DNA of 7,638 nt. Origin: JAVWIF01 sp036639635. Lineage in GTDB: Bacteria > Bacillota_I > Bacilli_A > Erysipelotrichales > Erysipelotrichaceae. Below are positions 1-6,076 of this stretch, in pieces. Below the pieces are notes generated by a model. It was not told where the DNA came from and ran no database searches. It saw nothing but the letters and a program-made list of their open reading frames with translations. The stretch spans positions 1 through 7,638 of the forward strand of contig JAVWIF010000071.1 of assembly GCA_036639635.1 (NCBI GenBank), read 5' to 3'. Made by a program: the position numbers and the translations under genes. Numbering within the stretch: the first letter of the stretch is position 1; each line of letters begins with the position of its first letter.

Positions 1-87
1 AGATTCCTAGAAATAGATATGGAAGAAAGAGAATTAATTATATCTAATGTTGCAGGTAAAAAAATCATCTACAGCTACAATTCATAG
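1..87 (+). CDS. 3' end of an unidentified gene (partial)
   Basis: Frame 1 is open from the window edge to a TAG stop at 85-87, giving 28 residues that end in ...AGKKIIYSYNS. The tail looks like two short beta strands around a turn, with alternating hydrophobic residues, which would suit a C-terminal beta domain. It is too short to assign to a family. It lies on the same strand as the following EIIB gene with a 60-base gap, and no convincing terminator separates them, so the two may be co-transcribed. I see no resemblance to a PTS EIIA, EIIC or EIID ending. An enzyme of sugar catabolism would suit the context, but that is a guess. Confidence 0.55.
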   Translation, partial: RFLEIDMEERELIISNVAGKKIIYSYNS

Positions 88-137
88 TAAAGAATTATTT
101 CTTTTCCCTTTTTACGATTTAAATGTATAATAGAAGC

Positions 138-144
138 AGGTGAT
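138..144 (+). promoter_or_regulatory. Ribosome binding site of the first EIIB gene
   Basis: AGGTGAT lies three bases before the ATG at 148 and matches the 3' part of the AGGAGGTGAT anti-anti-SD consensus. The same GGTGAT-plus-short-spacer geometry precedes rpoN, which supports the starts chosen for both genes. Confidence 0.75.
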
Positions 145-147
145 AAT

Positions 148-654
148 ATGAATCAAGCAAAAATAATACTTACAAGAATTGATAATCGTTTAGTCCATGG
201 GCAAGTAGGTTTAACTTGGACTAGCTCTATAGGAGTGGATACTATCGTTGTAATTGACGATGAAGTTGCTCTTGATGGGATGCGACAAAAATTAATGGTT
301 GGAGTTGCACACGCAGCAAATGTAAAAATTAGATTTTATAGTGTCGATAACTTTGTCAACGCATTTAATACAACGCAAAGCTTTCAAAAATTGTTTATTG
401 TTGTAGAAACTCCACAAGTGGTAAGAGAATTAGTTGAAAAAGGAATTGTTTTAAAAGACGTGAATGTTGGGAATCTTCATTATGAACGCGGTAAAGTTTG
501 TATTAATCGCAAAGCTTATGTAAACGAAGAAGACATCGAGTCTTTAAACTACTTGTTATCAAAAAACATCAATGTTTATTACCAAGATGTACCTGGTACT
601 GCCATTGATAAGATTAGTTTATTAGATTATGAAGCATTAAGGAAACGAAGATAA
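148..654 (+). CDS. PTS mannose/sorbose-family EIIB component (stand-alone)
   Basis: This is a cytoplasmic phosphotransferase subunit of the mannose/sorbose PTS family. It takes phosphate from EIIA on a histidine and passes it to the sugar entering through EIIC/EIID. The 168-residue protein has the family signature RIDNRLVHGQVG at residues 10-21, with His17 the expected phosphorylation site, then TWT, the conserved LKDVNVGN stretch (about 102-109) and the C-terminal QDVPG. Length is normal for EIIB apart from a basic tail of about 12 residues, ending RKRR, beyond the end of the second EIIB in this window. By hand alignment the two EIIBs are about 51% identical (79 of 156 positions, no gaps). 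No EIIC or EIID adjoins this copy; its partners may lie upstream of the window or be those at 5276-6863. The substrate cannot be read from EIIB alone. Confidence 0.93.
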   Translation: MNQAKIILTRIDNRLVHGQVGLTWTSSIGVDTIVVIDDEVALDGMRQKLMVGVAHAANVKIRFYSVDNFVNAFNTTQSFQKLFIVVETPQVVRELVEKGIVLKDVNVGNLHYERGKVCINRKAYVNEEDIESLNYLLSKNINVYYQDVPGTAIDKISLLDYEALRKRR

Positions 655-673
655 TTATCCTCGTTTCCTTTTT
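639..673 (+). terminator. Palindromic terminator shared by convergent EIIB and rpoN ends
   Basis: AAGGAAACGA (639-648) is perfectly complementary to TCGTTTCCTT (661-670). The interior GATA...TATC extends the stem after one A-C mismatch, so 639-670 is a near-perfect 32-base palindrome. Five T residues (669-673) follow on the + strand, as expected for an intrinsic terminator of the EIIB transcript. In the opposite direction the stem is followed by only a short T stretch, so termination of rpoN there may be weaker. Both stop codons lie in the loop region. Confidence 0.85.
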
Positions 674-1890
674 ATTGAATTAAAAATATAACAAGCTTCC
701 CGATACTTGCTAACTGCTCTGCGTGATATTGGTATCCCTTCATTTAGTAGCTTTTGTCTTAAATGCTCATCACTCAATGGTTTGTTTTTATCTTCTTCAG
801 CAATATATTTTTTAATTTTATCTTTTATTTGCTGTGTGCTAAAAGTAGCTACTCCTCCACTACTTAAAAATGATTTTAAAGCATAATAGTGCTGATGAAA
901 CTCACACGTTTTATTACTTATACTTCTACTTACTGTAGAAATATGTAACTTACACATCTTACTTATCATATCTAGTGTACAGTGCTTTAAATTACCACCA
1001 TTTAAAAAGAAATCTATTTGTATTTCACAAATACATTGCATAATTTGTAAAAGTGTCGTATTTCTCTTTTGAATTTGGCTCATCATGCTTTCTACTTCTT
1101 GACGTTGTTTCTTCATAAACGCCCTTACTTCTCGACTATCATTTTTTGTTTCATCTGCACAAAAGCTTATTTGTAAATCTTCATTTAATAATGCAATCAC
1201 GACTTTTCCATTCTCTATCTCTATTTTAAATTCTGGTTCCATGAAGATAGCATCTTGACTATAGTTTGCTGCAGGCTTTGGATTTAAGGTTTTTATTAAG
1301 GTGTATGCTTGTTGAATGCTATCTTTATCTAACTTCGTAGTCTTACTAAGCTTATCCCAGTTTTCTAATGCAACATCTTCTAAGTAAGAGCAAATCATAT
1401 ACGCATTATCTTTATGGATATTATCTAAGTGTGTACATTGTATCTCAAGACATTCTTTTAAGGAAAATGAAAAACAACCGATGGGTTCAAATGTTTTTAA
1501 TATTGCTATATGATGTTGTAGTAATGATTCACTATATTGATGTTCCGCAATTAACACTTCATACTTGTCTTTAAAATATCCATTACTATCCAATTGCATC
1601 AATAAATACTCACAAATATCATCTTCTAATTTGTATTGAGATAAGTGTACTTGTTTCATGATTGTATCATATAAAGAAGGTGTCGTATGATCATATGCTA
1701 AAAATGCATCTTCATCTACTTCAGTATTGGAGAAAGAACATTTTAGAAAAGGATTGTTTACCACTTGTTCCTTTAAGAATGTGATTAGTTCTTCATTACT
1801 ATATGCCAATATTTGTAAAGATTGACTTTGTGCTCTATTAAATCCCTTGTTTATTTGAAGGTTGGGCTTTGGGATTAGTACCTGTTTCAT
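655..1890 (-). CDS. rpoN: RNA polymerase sigma-54 factor RpoN
   Basis: This is the alternative sigma factor that directs RNA polymerase to -24/-12 promoters and needs an AAA+ activator to melt DNA. The 411-residue protein has the N-terminal Gln-containing region I (about 1-50, ending NNPFL), a short acidic region II, and core-binding segments with EPIG...LKECLEIQ and LNPKPA. A helix-turn-helix follows at about 308-328 (LHISTVSRSISNK), then LKSFLSSG. The RpoN box at 389-398 reads SRRAVSKYRE against the canonical ARRTVAKYRE. At 411 residues it is slightly shorter than most RpoN proteins. I start it at the ATG at 1890: the upstream in-frame GTG (1899) lies within the AAAGGTGAT ribosome site that serves this ATG. 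The gene is divergent from the LevR-type activator and its stop abuts that of the first EIIB. It has about 13 cysteines, many for a sigma factor. Confidence 0.95.
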   Translation of the reverse strand: MKQVLIPKPNLQINKGFNRAQSQSLQILAYSNEELITFLKEQVVNNPFLKCSFSNTEVDEDAFLAYDHTTPSLYDTIMKQVHLSQYKLEDDICEYLLMQLDSNGYFKDKYEVLIAEHQYSESLLQHHIAILKTFEPIGCFSFSLKECLEIQCTHLDNIHKDNAYMICSYLEDVALENWDKLSKTTKLDKDSIQQAYTLIKTLNPKPAANYSQDAIFMEPEFKIEIENGKVVIALLNEDLQISFCADETKNDSREVRAFMKKQRQEVESMMSQIQKRNTTLLQIMQCICEIQIDFFLNGGNLKHCTLDMISKMCKLHISTVSRSISNKTCEFHQHYYALKSFLSSGGVATFSTQQIKDKIKKYIAEEDKNKPLSDEHLRQKLLNEGIPISRRAVSKYREACYIFNSIKRKRG

Positions 1891-1894
1891 GATT

Positions 1895-1903
1895 ATCACC
1901 TTT
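1895..1903 (-). promoter_or_regulatory. Ribosome binding site that sets the rpoN start
   Basis: Read on the - strand, AAAGGTGAT is followed by AATC and then ATG. It matches the AGGAGGTGAT consensus at normal spacing for the ATG at 1890. It contains the GTG that could otherwise be taken as an earlier start, so the 414-residue reading is unlikely. Confidence 0.75.
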
Positions 1904-1932
1904 TGTCCTTTTCAAACATTATAATCTATAGT
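1903..1932 (+). promoter_or_regulatory. Candidate sigma-A promoter of the LevR-type gene
   Basis: TTGTCC (1903-1908) and TATAGT (1927-1932) are 18 bases apart and resemble -35 and -10 boxes (4 of 6 and 5 of 6 matches). The start would be near 1939. This element overlaps the divergent rpoN promoter, so the two transcripts may compete or be co-regulated from the 61-base intergenic gap. No sigma-54 type -24/-12 element is seen here, consistent with the regulator being made by housekeeping polymerase. Confidence 0.35.
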
Positions 1933-1946
1933 AAGATGAATACAAA
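1918..1946 (-). promoter_or_regulatory. Candidate sigma-A promoter of rpoN
   Basis: On the - strand a perfect TATAAT -10 box lies at 1923-1918. A weak -35 (TTTGTA, 1946-1941) precedes it at 17 bases. The start would be near 1911, leaving a leader of about 20 bases that holds the ribosome site. The -35 matches consensus at only three positions, so the call rests mainly on the -10 box and its position. Confidence 0.4.
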
Positions 1947-1951
1947 GAGAA

Positions 1952-4696
1952 ATGAGTGATAAAATGAAGGAAAAGATACGCTTAGAGCTTGAAAAAAGAA
2001 CAAAAGAAAACGATCAATATGAATCAGATATATTTACAGCAGCAAGTATTGCCCAAGCTTTACACGTTAGTAGAAATAGCGTTAGTCAATATTTAAATGA
2101 ATTTGTAAAAGATAAACAAGCAATCAAAATAAATTCACGTCCTGTCTATTTTCTTTCTAAAAAAGAGATTGAAGCTTGTTACTACAAACGTTGTATTTCT
2201 AATATCTTTCAAAGTTTTGATGAATTTTATAATTTCTTTGATCGCGAACAAAGAGATTTTGAAAAATTAATAGGATACGACAATAGTTTAAAAAGTGTTG
2301 TAGAACATTGTAAGGCTGCTATTTCTTATCCTGGATGCGGTTTACCGATCCTTATCAATGGGCCAACTGGTACGGGTAAAAGCATGATTGCCAATCTATT
2401 ATATGAATTTGCGCTACATCAAAATATCATCTCTAAAGATAAACGCTTTATTTCAGTTAACTGTAGTGAATATGCAAATAATCCAGAGTTATTAACCGCT
2501 AACTTATTCGGGCATGTTAAAGGAGCCTATACAGGAGCTGACGAAGATAATCCTGGTTTGATTTCGCTTGCGGATGGAGGTATGTTATTTCTTGATGAAG
2601 TACATTGTTTAAAAGCAGAGTGTCAAGAAAAGCTTTTCTTTTTTATGGATAAGGGAATGTATCATAAAGTTGGTGATAACTCAAATTGGTACAAATCTAA
2701 ATCAAGATTAATTTTTGCGACTACCGAAGATCCTCAGAATGTTTTACTTAAAACATTATTAAGAAGAATTCCTATTATTGTTAAAATACCTTCTTTAAGT
2801 GATCGTCCTTTAATCGAAAAAAGAAAATTAATATTCTCTATCTTTGAGCGTGAGGAACTCCGTTTAGGCAATGAAATACTATTAAGCAATATGGCATATC
2901 AAACATTGATGGATTTTGAATTTGTAGGAAATGTAGGAGCAATGAAAAATGCCATTAAAGCTACTTGCGCAAATGCTTTTCTTGCTAATGAAAATACAGA
3001 CAAGAAATTAGAAATACATATGTTCGATTTACCTGATTATGTATTTAAGCCAATTACAACCGTACAAGTTAAAGTTGGTGAAAGTATTCAAGAGACTATG
3101 ATTCCATTGAATCGTTTAGAAAAATCGACGTCTTCTTCTACACCGCTACTTCACATGTACGATAAAATTATAAGCATCTATGATACGTATTTATTATCCA
3201 ATAATTCTTTTGATGAACTTGTGGAGTCATTTAAAAAAAGCATGCAAAGTTATATAGATTATGTTGTGTTTAAAAATCGATATCGTAAAAATGCAAATGA
3301 CGATTTTTTATTAAAGATTCTTGATAAGATTTATTCTATTGTTATGAATAAATATAGTTTAAACGTACCTAACAATGAAATACAAATCTATGCCAAAATA
3401 TTAAGCGAGTATACAAAATATGCAATTGATGCAAAAGTATGGCAATCATCTCATAATAGTGAAACTACGAAACTACTTTTAACACTGCAAGATAAAGCAC
3501 CTCGTGAATATAATATAGCAAAAGAAGTGGTCGATAATGTTGTCTTAAATTTAGATTTAGAATTAGACGAAATGATGCTTATCATTATTATATTTGCTTT
3601 TATTTCTTATGAGCGACAAAGTACATCTGCTAGTGTTGGTGTTATTTTGTGTCATGGATATTCAACAGCAAGTAGTATTGCAGATACAGCGAATCGTTTT
3701 CTTGAAGAATATATCTTTGATGGAATTGATATGCAACTAGATTTAAGTATAGAAAAAGTTGCGATGCTCGTTGATGAATATTTAAAGCGGAAAAATTCAA
3801 TTGAAGAATTAATGCTGCTAGTTGATATGGGTTCTTTAGAAGAAATTTACAAAAGAATTAAACCTATTGCTAACTGCAATATAGGTTTGCTAAATAACGT
3901 TTCAACAAAAATGGCATTAGAAGTTGGTCAAAGTATTAAGCAAGGAAAATGTATTCTAGATATTATGGAACATGTAAAAAAAGAATATACTTTATCAACT
4001 CATTATATTGAAGGAAAAATACGTAAAAATGCAGTTTTAACAATTTGTGCCACAGGTTTTGGTGCAGCACAAAAAATATCAGAATTATTATTGAATAGTT
4101 TACCTTATAAAATTCCATTAGAAATTATTCCTTATGAATATCAATCATTAGTTGAAAATGGTTATCAAGACACTATCTTCAATCGATATAACGTCGATTT
4201 ATTAATTGGTACCTTAGACCCTAAAGTTTCTGATATTGACTTTATTCCTGTTGAAGAACTTATGATAAATAAAGGCATAGGTGGGCTAGAAAAAATAATT
4301 TCTAATTATTTAAAGCCTGATGAAGTAGAAAAATTCCGTCAAAATATTATGAAAAACTTTACGTTATCAAACATTGTAAACCATTTAACCATTTTAAATG
4401 CTGAGAAAATCATTGATGATGTAGAAGAAATTGTTGATATATTAGAAGAAGAAAGTGGAATCTTATTAGACGCCACAAGAAAAATGGGATTGTTTGTTCA
4501 TATCAGTTGTTTGATTGAGCGTTTAATCTTAAAAAATGAAATACAGGCAGCGGATGGCACAAAAGAACAAATAGCAAAACATCAAGACTTTATCAAGATT
4601 ACAAAGTATGCATTTAGTGGCGTAGAAATGAGATATAGTGTCGTAATACCTGATGTTGAGATCTTATATATCCTTAATTATTTCCAAAATGTCTAA
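1952..4696 (+). CDS. LevR-type sigma-54-dependent PTS activator
   Basis: This cytoplasmic enhancer-binding ATPase activates sigma-54 promoters of mannose-family PTS operons. Domain order in the 914 residues: N-terminal HTH (about 28-60, ASIAQALHVSRNSVSQYL); AAA+ domain with Walker A GPTGTGKS (137-144), sigma-54 contact loop GAYTGA (191-196), Walker B GGMLFLDE (209-216) and arginines 271-272; PRD1 (about 415-555); EIIA(Man)-like domain with His568 in ILCHGYS; EIIB(Gat)-like domain with Cys699 in TICATGFG; PRD2 with His850 in LFVHISCLIERL. This is the architecture of B. subtilis LevR, where HPr phosphorylation of the EIIA-like domain stimulates and EIIB-dependent phosphorylation of PRD2 inhibits. 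PRD1 appears to have Ser485 where a phosphorylatable His is common. Met5 at 1964, preceded by GAGTGAT and three bases, is an equally good start. The gene lies between rpoN and the PTS operon it presumably controls. Confidence 0.93.
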   Translation: MSDKMKEKIRLELEKRTKENDQYESDIFTAASIAQALHVSRNSVSQYLNEFVKDKQAIKINSRPVYFLSKKEIEACYYKRCISNIFQSFDEFYNFFDREQRDFEKLIGYDNSLKSVVEHCKAAISYPGCGLPILINGPTGTGKSMIANLLYEFALHQNIISKDKRFISVNCSEYANNPELLTANLFGHVKGAYTGADEDNPGLISLADGGMLFLDEVHCLKAECQEKLFFFMDKGMYHKVGDNSNWYKSKSRLIFATTEDPQNVLLKTLLRRIPIIVKIPSLSDRPLIEKRKLIFSIFEREELRLGNEILLSNMAYQTLMDFEFVGNVGAMKNAIKATCANAFLANENTDKKLEIHMFDLPDYVFKPITTVQVKVGESIQETMIPLNRLEKSTSSSTPLLHMYDKIISIYDTYLLSNNSFDELVESFKKSMQSYIDYVVFKNRYRKNANDDFLLKILDKIYSIVMNKYSLNVPNNEIQIYAKILSEYTKYAIDAKVWQSSHNSETTKLLLTLQDKAPREYNIAKEVVDNVVLNLDLELDEMMLIIIIFAFISYERQSTSASVGVILCHGYSTASSIADTANRFLEEYIFDGIDMQLDLSIEKVAMLVDEYLKRKNSIEELMLLVDMGSLEEIYKRIKPIANCNIGLLNNVSTKMALEVGQSIKQGKCILDIMEHVKKEYTLSTHYIEGKIRKNAVLTICATGFGAAQKISELLLNSLPYKIPLEIIPYEYQSLVENGYQDTIFNRYNVDLLIGTLDPKVSDIDFIPVEELMINKGIGGLEKIISNYLKPDEVEKFRQNIMKNFTLSNIVNHLTILNAEKIIDDVEEIVDILEEESGILLDATRKMGLFVHISCLIERLILKNEIQAADGTKEQIAKHQDFIKITKYAFSGVEMRYSVVIPDVEILYILNYFQNV
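4615..4645 (+). promoter_or_regulatory. Candidate activator-binding direct repeats (UAS)
   Basis: TAGTGGCGTA (4615-4624) and TAGTGTCGTA (4636-4645) differ at one base and are spaced 21 bases apart, about two helical turns. They lie roughly 110-140 bases upstream of the predicted sigma-54 start, where an enhancer site for a LevR-type activator would be expected. They are inside the 3' end of the regulator gene because only 76 bases separate the genes. The repeats encode SGV and SVV, so codon similarity could explain them by chance. Confidence 0.25.
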
Positions 4697-4706
4697 AATA
4701 GGGCAT

Positions 4707-4740
4707 AAAGAGTGCGTCGACAGATGTTGGCACACTTTTT
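4707..4740 (+). terminator. Weak hairpin with T run, overlapping the sigma-54 promoter
   Basis: AAAGAGTGC (4707-4715) pairs with GCACACTTT (4730-4738) with one A-A mismatch and a 14-base loop containing GTCGAC. Five T residues (4736-4740) overlap the 3' arm. It could partly stop transcripts coming from the upstream regulator gene. It occupies the same bases as the -24/-12 promoter, so it may simply be a by-product of that sequence. Confidence 0.3.
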
Positions 4741-4743
4741 GCT
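4728..4743 (+). promoter_or_regulatory. Sigma-54 (-24/-12) promoter of the PTS operon
   Basis: TGGCAC (4728-4733), five bases, then TTGCT (4739-4743) match the sigma-54 consensus TGGCAC-N5-TTGCW exactly, with the GG and GC dinucleotides correctly ten bases apart. The start would be near 4754, about 19 bases before the EIIB ATG, leaving room for its ribosome site. It lies 31 bases after the LevR-type gene's stop codon and is read by the RpoN encoded at 655-1890. Confidence 0.93.
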
Positions 4744-4760
4744 ATATAAACAGTGAGAAT

Positions 4761-4768
4761 GGAGGTGG
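4761..4768 (+). promoter_or_regulatory. Ribosome binding site that sets the second EIIB start
   Basis: GGAGGTGG ends four bases before the ATG at 4773. It selects this start over an in-frame ATG at 4653 that lies inside the upstream regulator gene and upstream of the sigma-54 promoter. The resulting protein lines up residue for residue with the first EIIB. Confidence 0.85.
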
Positions 4769-4772
4769 AACA

Positions 4773-5243
4773 ATGACTGGTCCAAATATTTTATTAACAA
4801 GAATCGACAATCGTCTTGTGCATGGTCAAGTAGGGGTTACTTGGACGAAAACACTTGGTGCTAATTTAATCATCGTTGCGGATGATATTGTTGCTGCAGA
4901 ACCTTTGCAACAAACGCTCATGCAAGTAACAGCAAAATCTTCTGGTGCGGGTATTCGTTTTTTCACAGTTGAACATACTGCTAAAATTATTAGCAACGCT
5001 GCTCCTGAACAAAAGATTTTCATTATTTGTAGAACACCAAAAGAAGTAAGACAATTAGTTGAACTTGGAGTAGATTTAAAAGACGTCAATGTTGGGAACA
5101 TGCATTTTAGTGAAGGTAAAAAACCAATCACTAAAAAAGTATACGTAAATGAGCAAGATATGGAAGATCTAAAATTTGTATCTGCAAAAGGTATTAATGT
5201 ATACGCACAAGATGTACCGGGAGATTCAATTCTTAAAATTTGA
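4773..5243 (+). CDS. PTS mannose/sorbose-family EIIB component
   Basis: First gene of the sigma-54-controlled permease operon. The 156-residue cytoplasmic protein accepts phosphate from EIIA at His17, within RIDNRLVHGQVG (10-21), and donates it to the sugar carried by the EIIC/EIID pair encoded next. LKDVNVGN (about 102-109) and the QDVPG near the C-terminus are typical of the family, and the length is standard. In LevR-type systems EIIB also phosphorylates the activator's PRD2 when no sugar is present, making it the likely negative sensor of this circuit. The start at 4773 follows from the strong ribosome site and from placement downstream of the -24/-12 promoter. EIIC follows after 32 bases. 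The closest relative in the window is the EIIB at 148-654. Confidence 0.95.
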   Translation: MTGPNILLTRIDNRLVHGQVGVTWTKTLGANLIIVADDIVAAEPLQQTLMQVTAKSSGAGIRFFTVEHTAKIISNAAPEQKIFIICRTPKEVRQLVELGVDLKDVNVGNMHFSEGKKPITKKVYVNEQDMEDLKFVSAKGINVYAQDVPGDSILKI

Positions 5244-5275
5244 TTTAACAACCATAGAAAAGGAGAAAAAAAATC

Positions 5276-6076
5276 ATGGAAGTAACTTTAGTTCAAGGTT
5301 TATTACTGGCTCTTGCAGCAGTTATTATCGGAATTGATTATTGGCTAGAAGCATTCTTTATCTTTAGACCTTTGATTGTATCTACAATTACTGGTCTTAT
5401 ACTGGGAGATGTTGTATTAGGATTAAAATGTGGTGCATTAATAGAATTAGCATTCGCTGGATTAACACCTGCTGGAGGTACACAACCGCCAAACCCCGTA
5501 TTAGCAGGATTTATGGGAACTGTCCTTGCTTATACTACAGGCTCTAGTGCAGAAATTGCTTTAGGATTATGTTTACCATTCTCATTCTTAATGCAATATG
5601 TAATTTTGTTTTACTATTCAGCATTCTCATTCTTCATGGGAAAAGCAGACAAATTAGCAGATAATGGAGATATCCATGGATTTAAAAGATTAAACTTAAC
5701 TACAATTGCCATTGTAGCAATTACTTATGGTGTTATCGTATTCTTATGTACGTATGTAGCACAAGATGCTATGTCTTCATTTGTAAATAGTTTACCAGCA
5801 TTTGTTACGCATGGTTTAGAGGTAGCTGGAGGTATCTTACCAGCTGTTGGATTTGGTATGTTATTACGTGTTATGATGAAAACAAAGTATATTCCTTACT
5901 TCATCGCAGGTTTCTTAATGGCTACATTCTGTGGAATGTCTAACTTATTACCAGTCGCATTACTTGGAACAGTATTCGCTCTTATTGATTTCTATAGTGC
6001 AAAACAACGTAAAGAAGATATTGATGAAGCATTAGCAGCTGCAGGACAAGGAGGTAACACTCATGGCGGAATATAA
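5276..6076 (+). CDS. PTS mannose/sorbose-family EIIC membrane component
   Basis: Integral membrane subunit that forms the sugar path together with EIID. The 266 residues contain about seven or eight hydrophobic segments, roughly at 4-20, 31-62, 78-87, 92-120, 141-162, 180-199, 205-221 and 223-239. A short charged stretch at 121-139 and a hydrophilic tail from 241 separate or follow them. The loop GGTQPPNP at 67-74 matches the conserved QPPN-type element of the family, thought to lie near the sugar site. The start is supported by AGGAGA at 5261-5266. The 3' end overlaps EIID by 14 bases, which suggests translational coupling. Specificity within the family (mannose, GalNAc, galactosamine, GAG disaccharides) cannot be settled by eye. 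Confidence 0.94.
   Translation: MEVTLVQGLLLALAAVIIGIDYWLEAFFIFRPLIVSTITGLILGDVVLGLKCGALIELAFAGLTPAGGTQPPNPVLAGFMGTVLAYTTGSSAEIALGLCLPFSFLMQYVILFYYSAFSFFMGKADKLADNGDIHGFKRLNLTTIAIVAITYGVIVFLCTYVAQDAMSSFVNSLPAFVTHGLEVAGGILPAVGFGMLLRVMMKTKYIPYFIAGFLMATFCGMSNLLPVALLGTVFALIDFYSAKQRKEDIDEALAAAGQGGNTHGGI

Noticed and set aside
89..104. AAAGAA-TTAT-TTCTTT hairpin after the partial first gene
   Set aside because: It is six pairs with a single G-C pair; too weak for an intrinsic terminator.
126..131. Perfect TATAAT upstream of the first EIIB gene
   Set aside because: There is no good -35 at 16-18 bases (TTTCCC at best), and a start near 138 would fall inside the ribosome site, leaving a leader of only about ten bases.
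1368..1574. 68-codon + strand open frame
   Set aside because: It lies wholly antisense within rpoN, has no ribosome site and resembles no protein; a shadow frame.
4554..4570. A second TGGCAC inside the regulator gene
   Set aside because: No TTGC follows at the required five-base spacing.
4727..4748. TTGGCA and TATATA as a sigma-A promoter
   Set aside because: The spacer is only 10 bases; the same bases form a perfect sigma-54 site.
4653..4772. 40-codon upstream extension of the second EIIB
   Set aside because: It overlaps the end of the regulator gene and spans the sigma-54 promoter; the strong ribosome site and paralogue alignment fix the start at 4773.
4826..5251. Antisense open frames (4826-5251 and 4866-5054)
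   Set aside because: Both are opposite the conserved EIIB coding sequence and look like no known protein; shadow frames.
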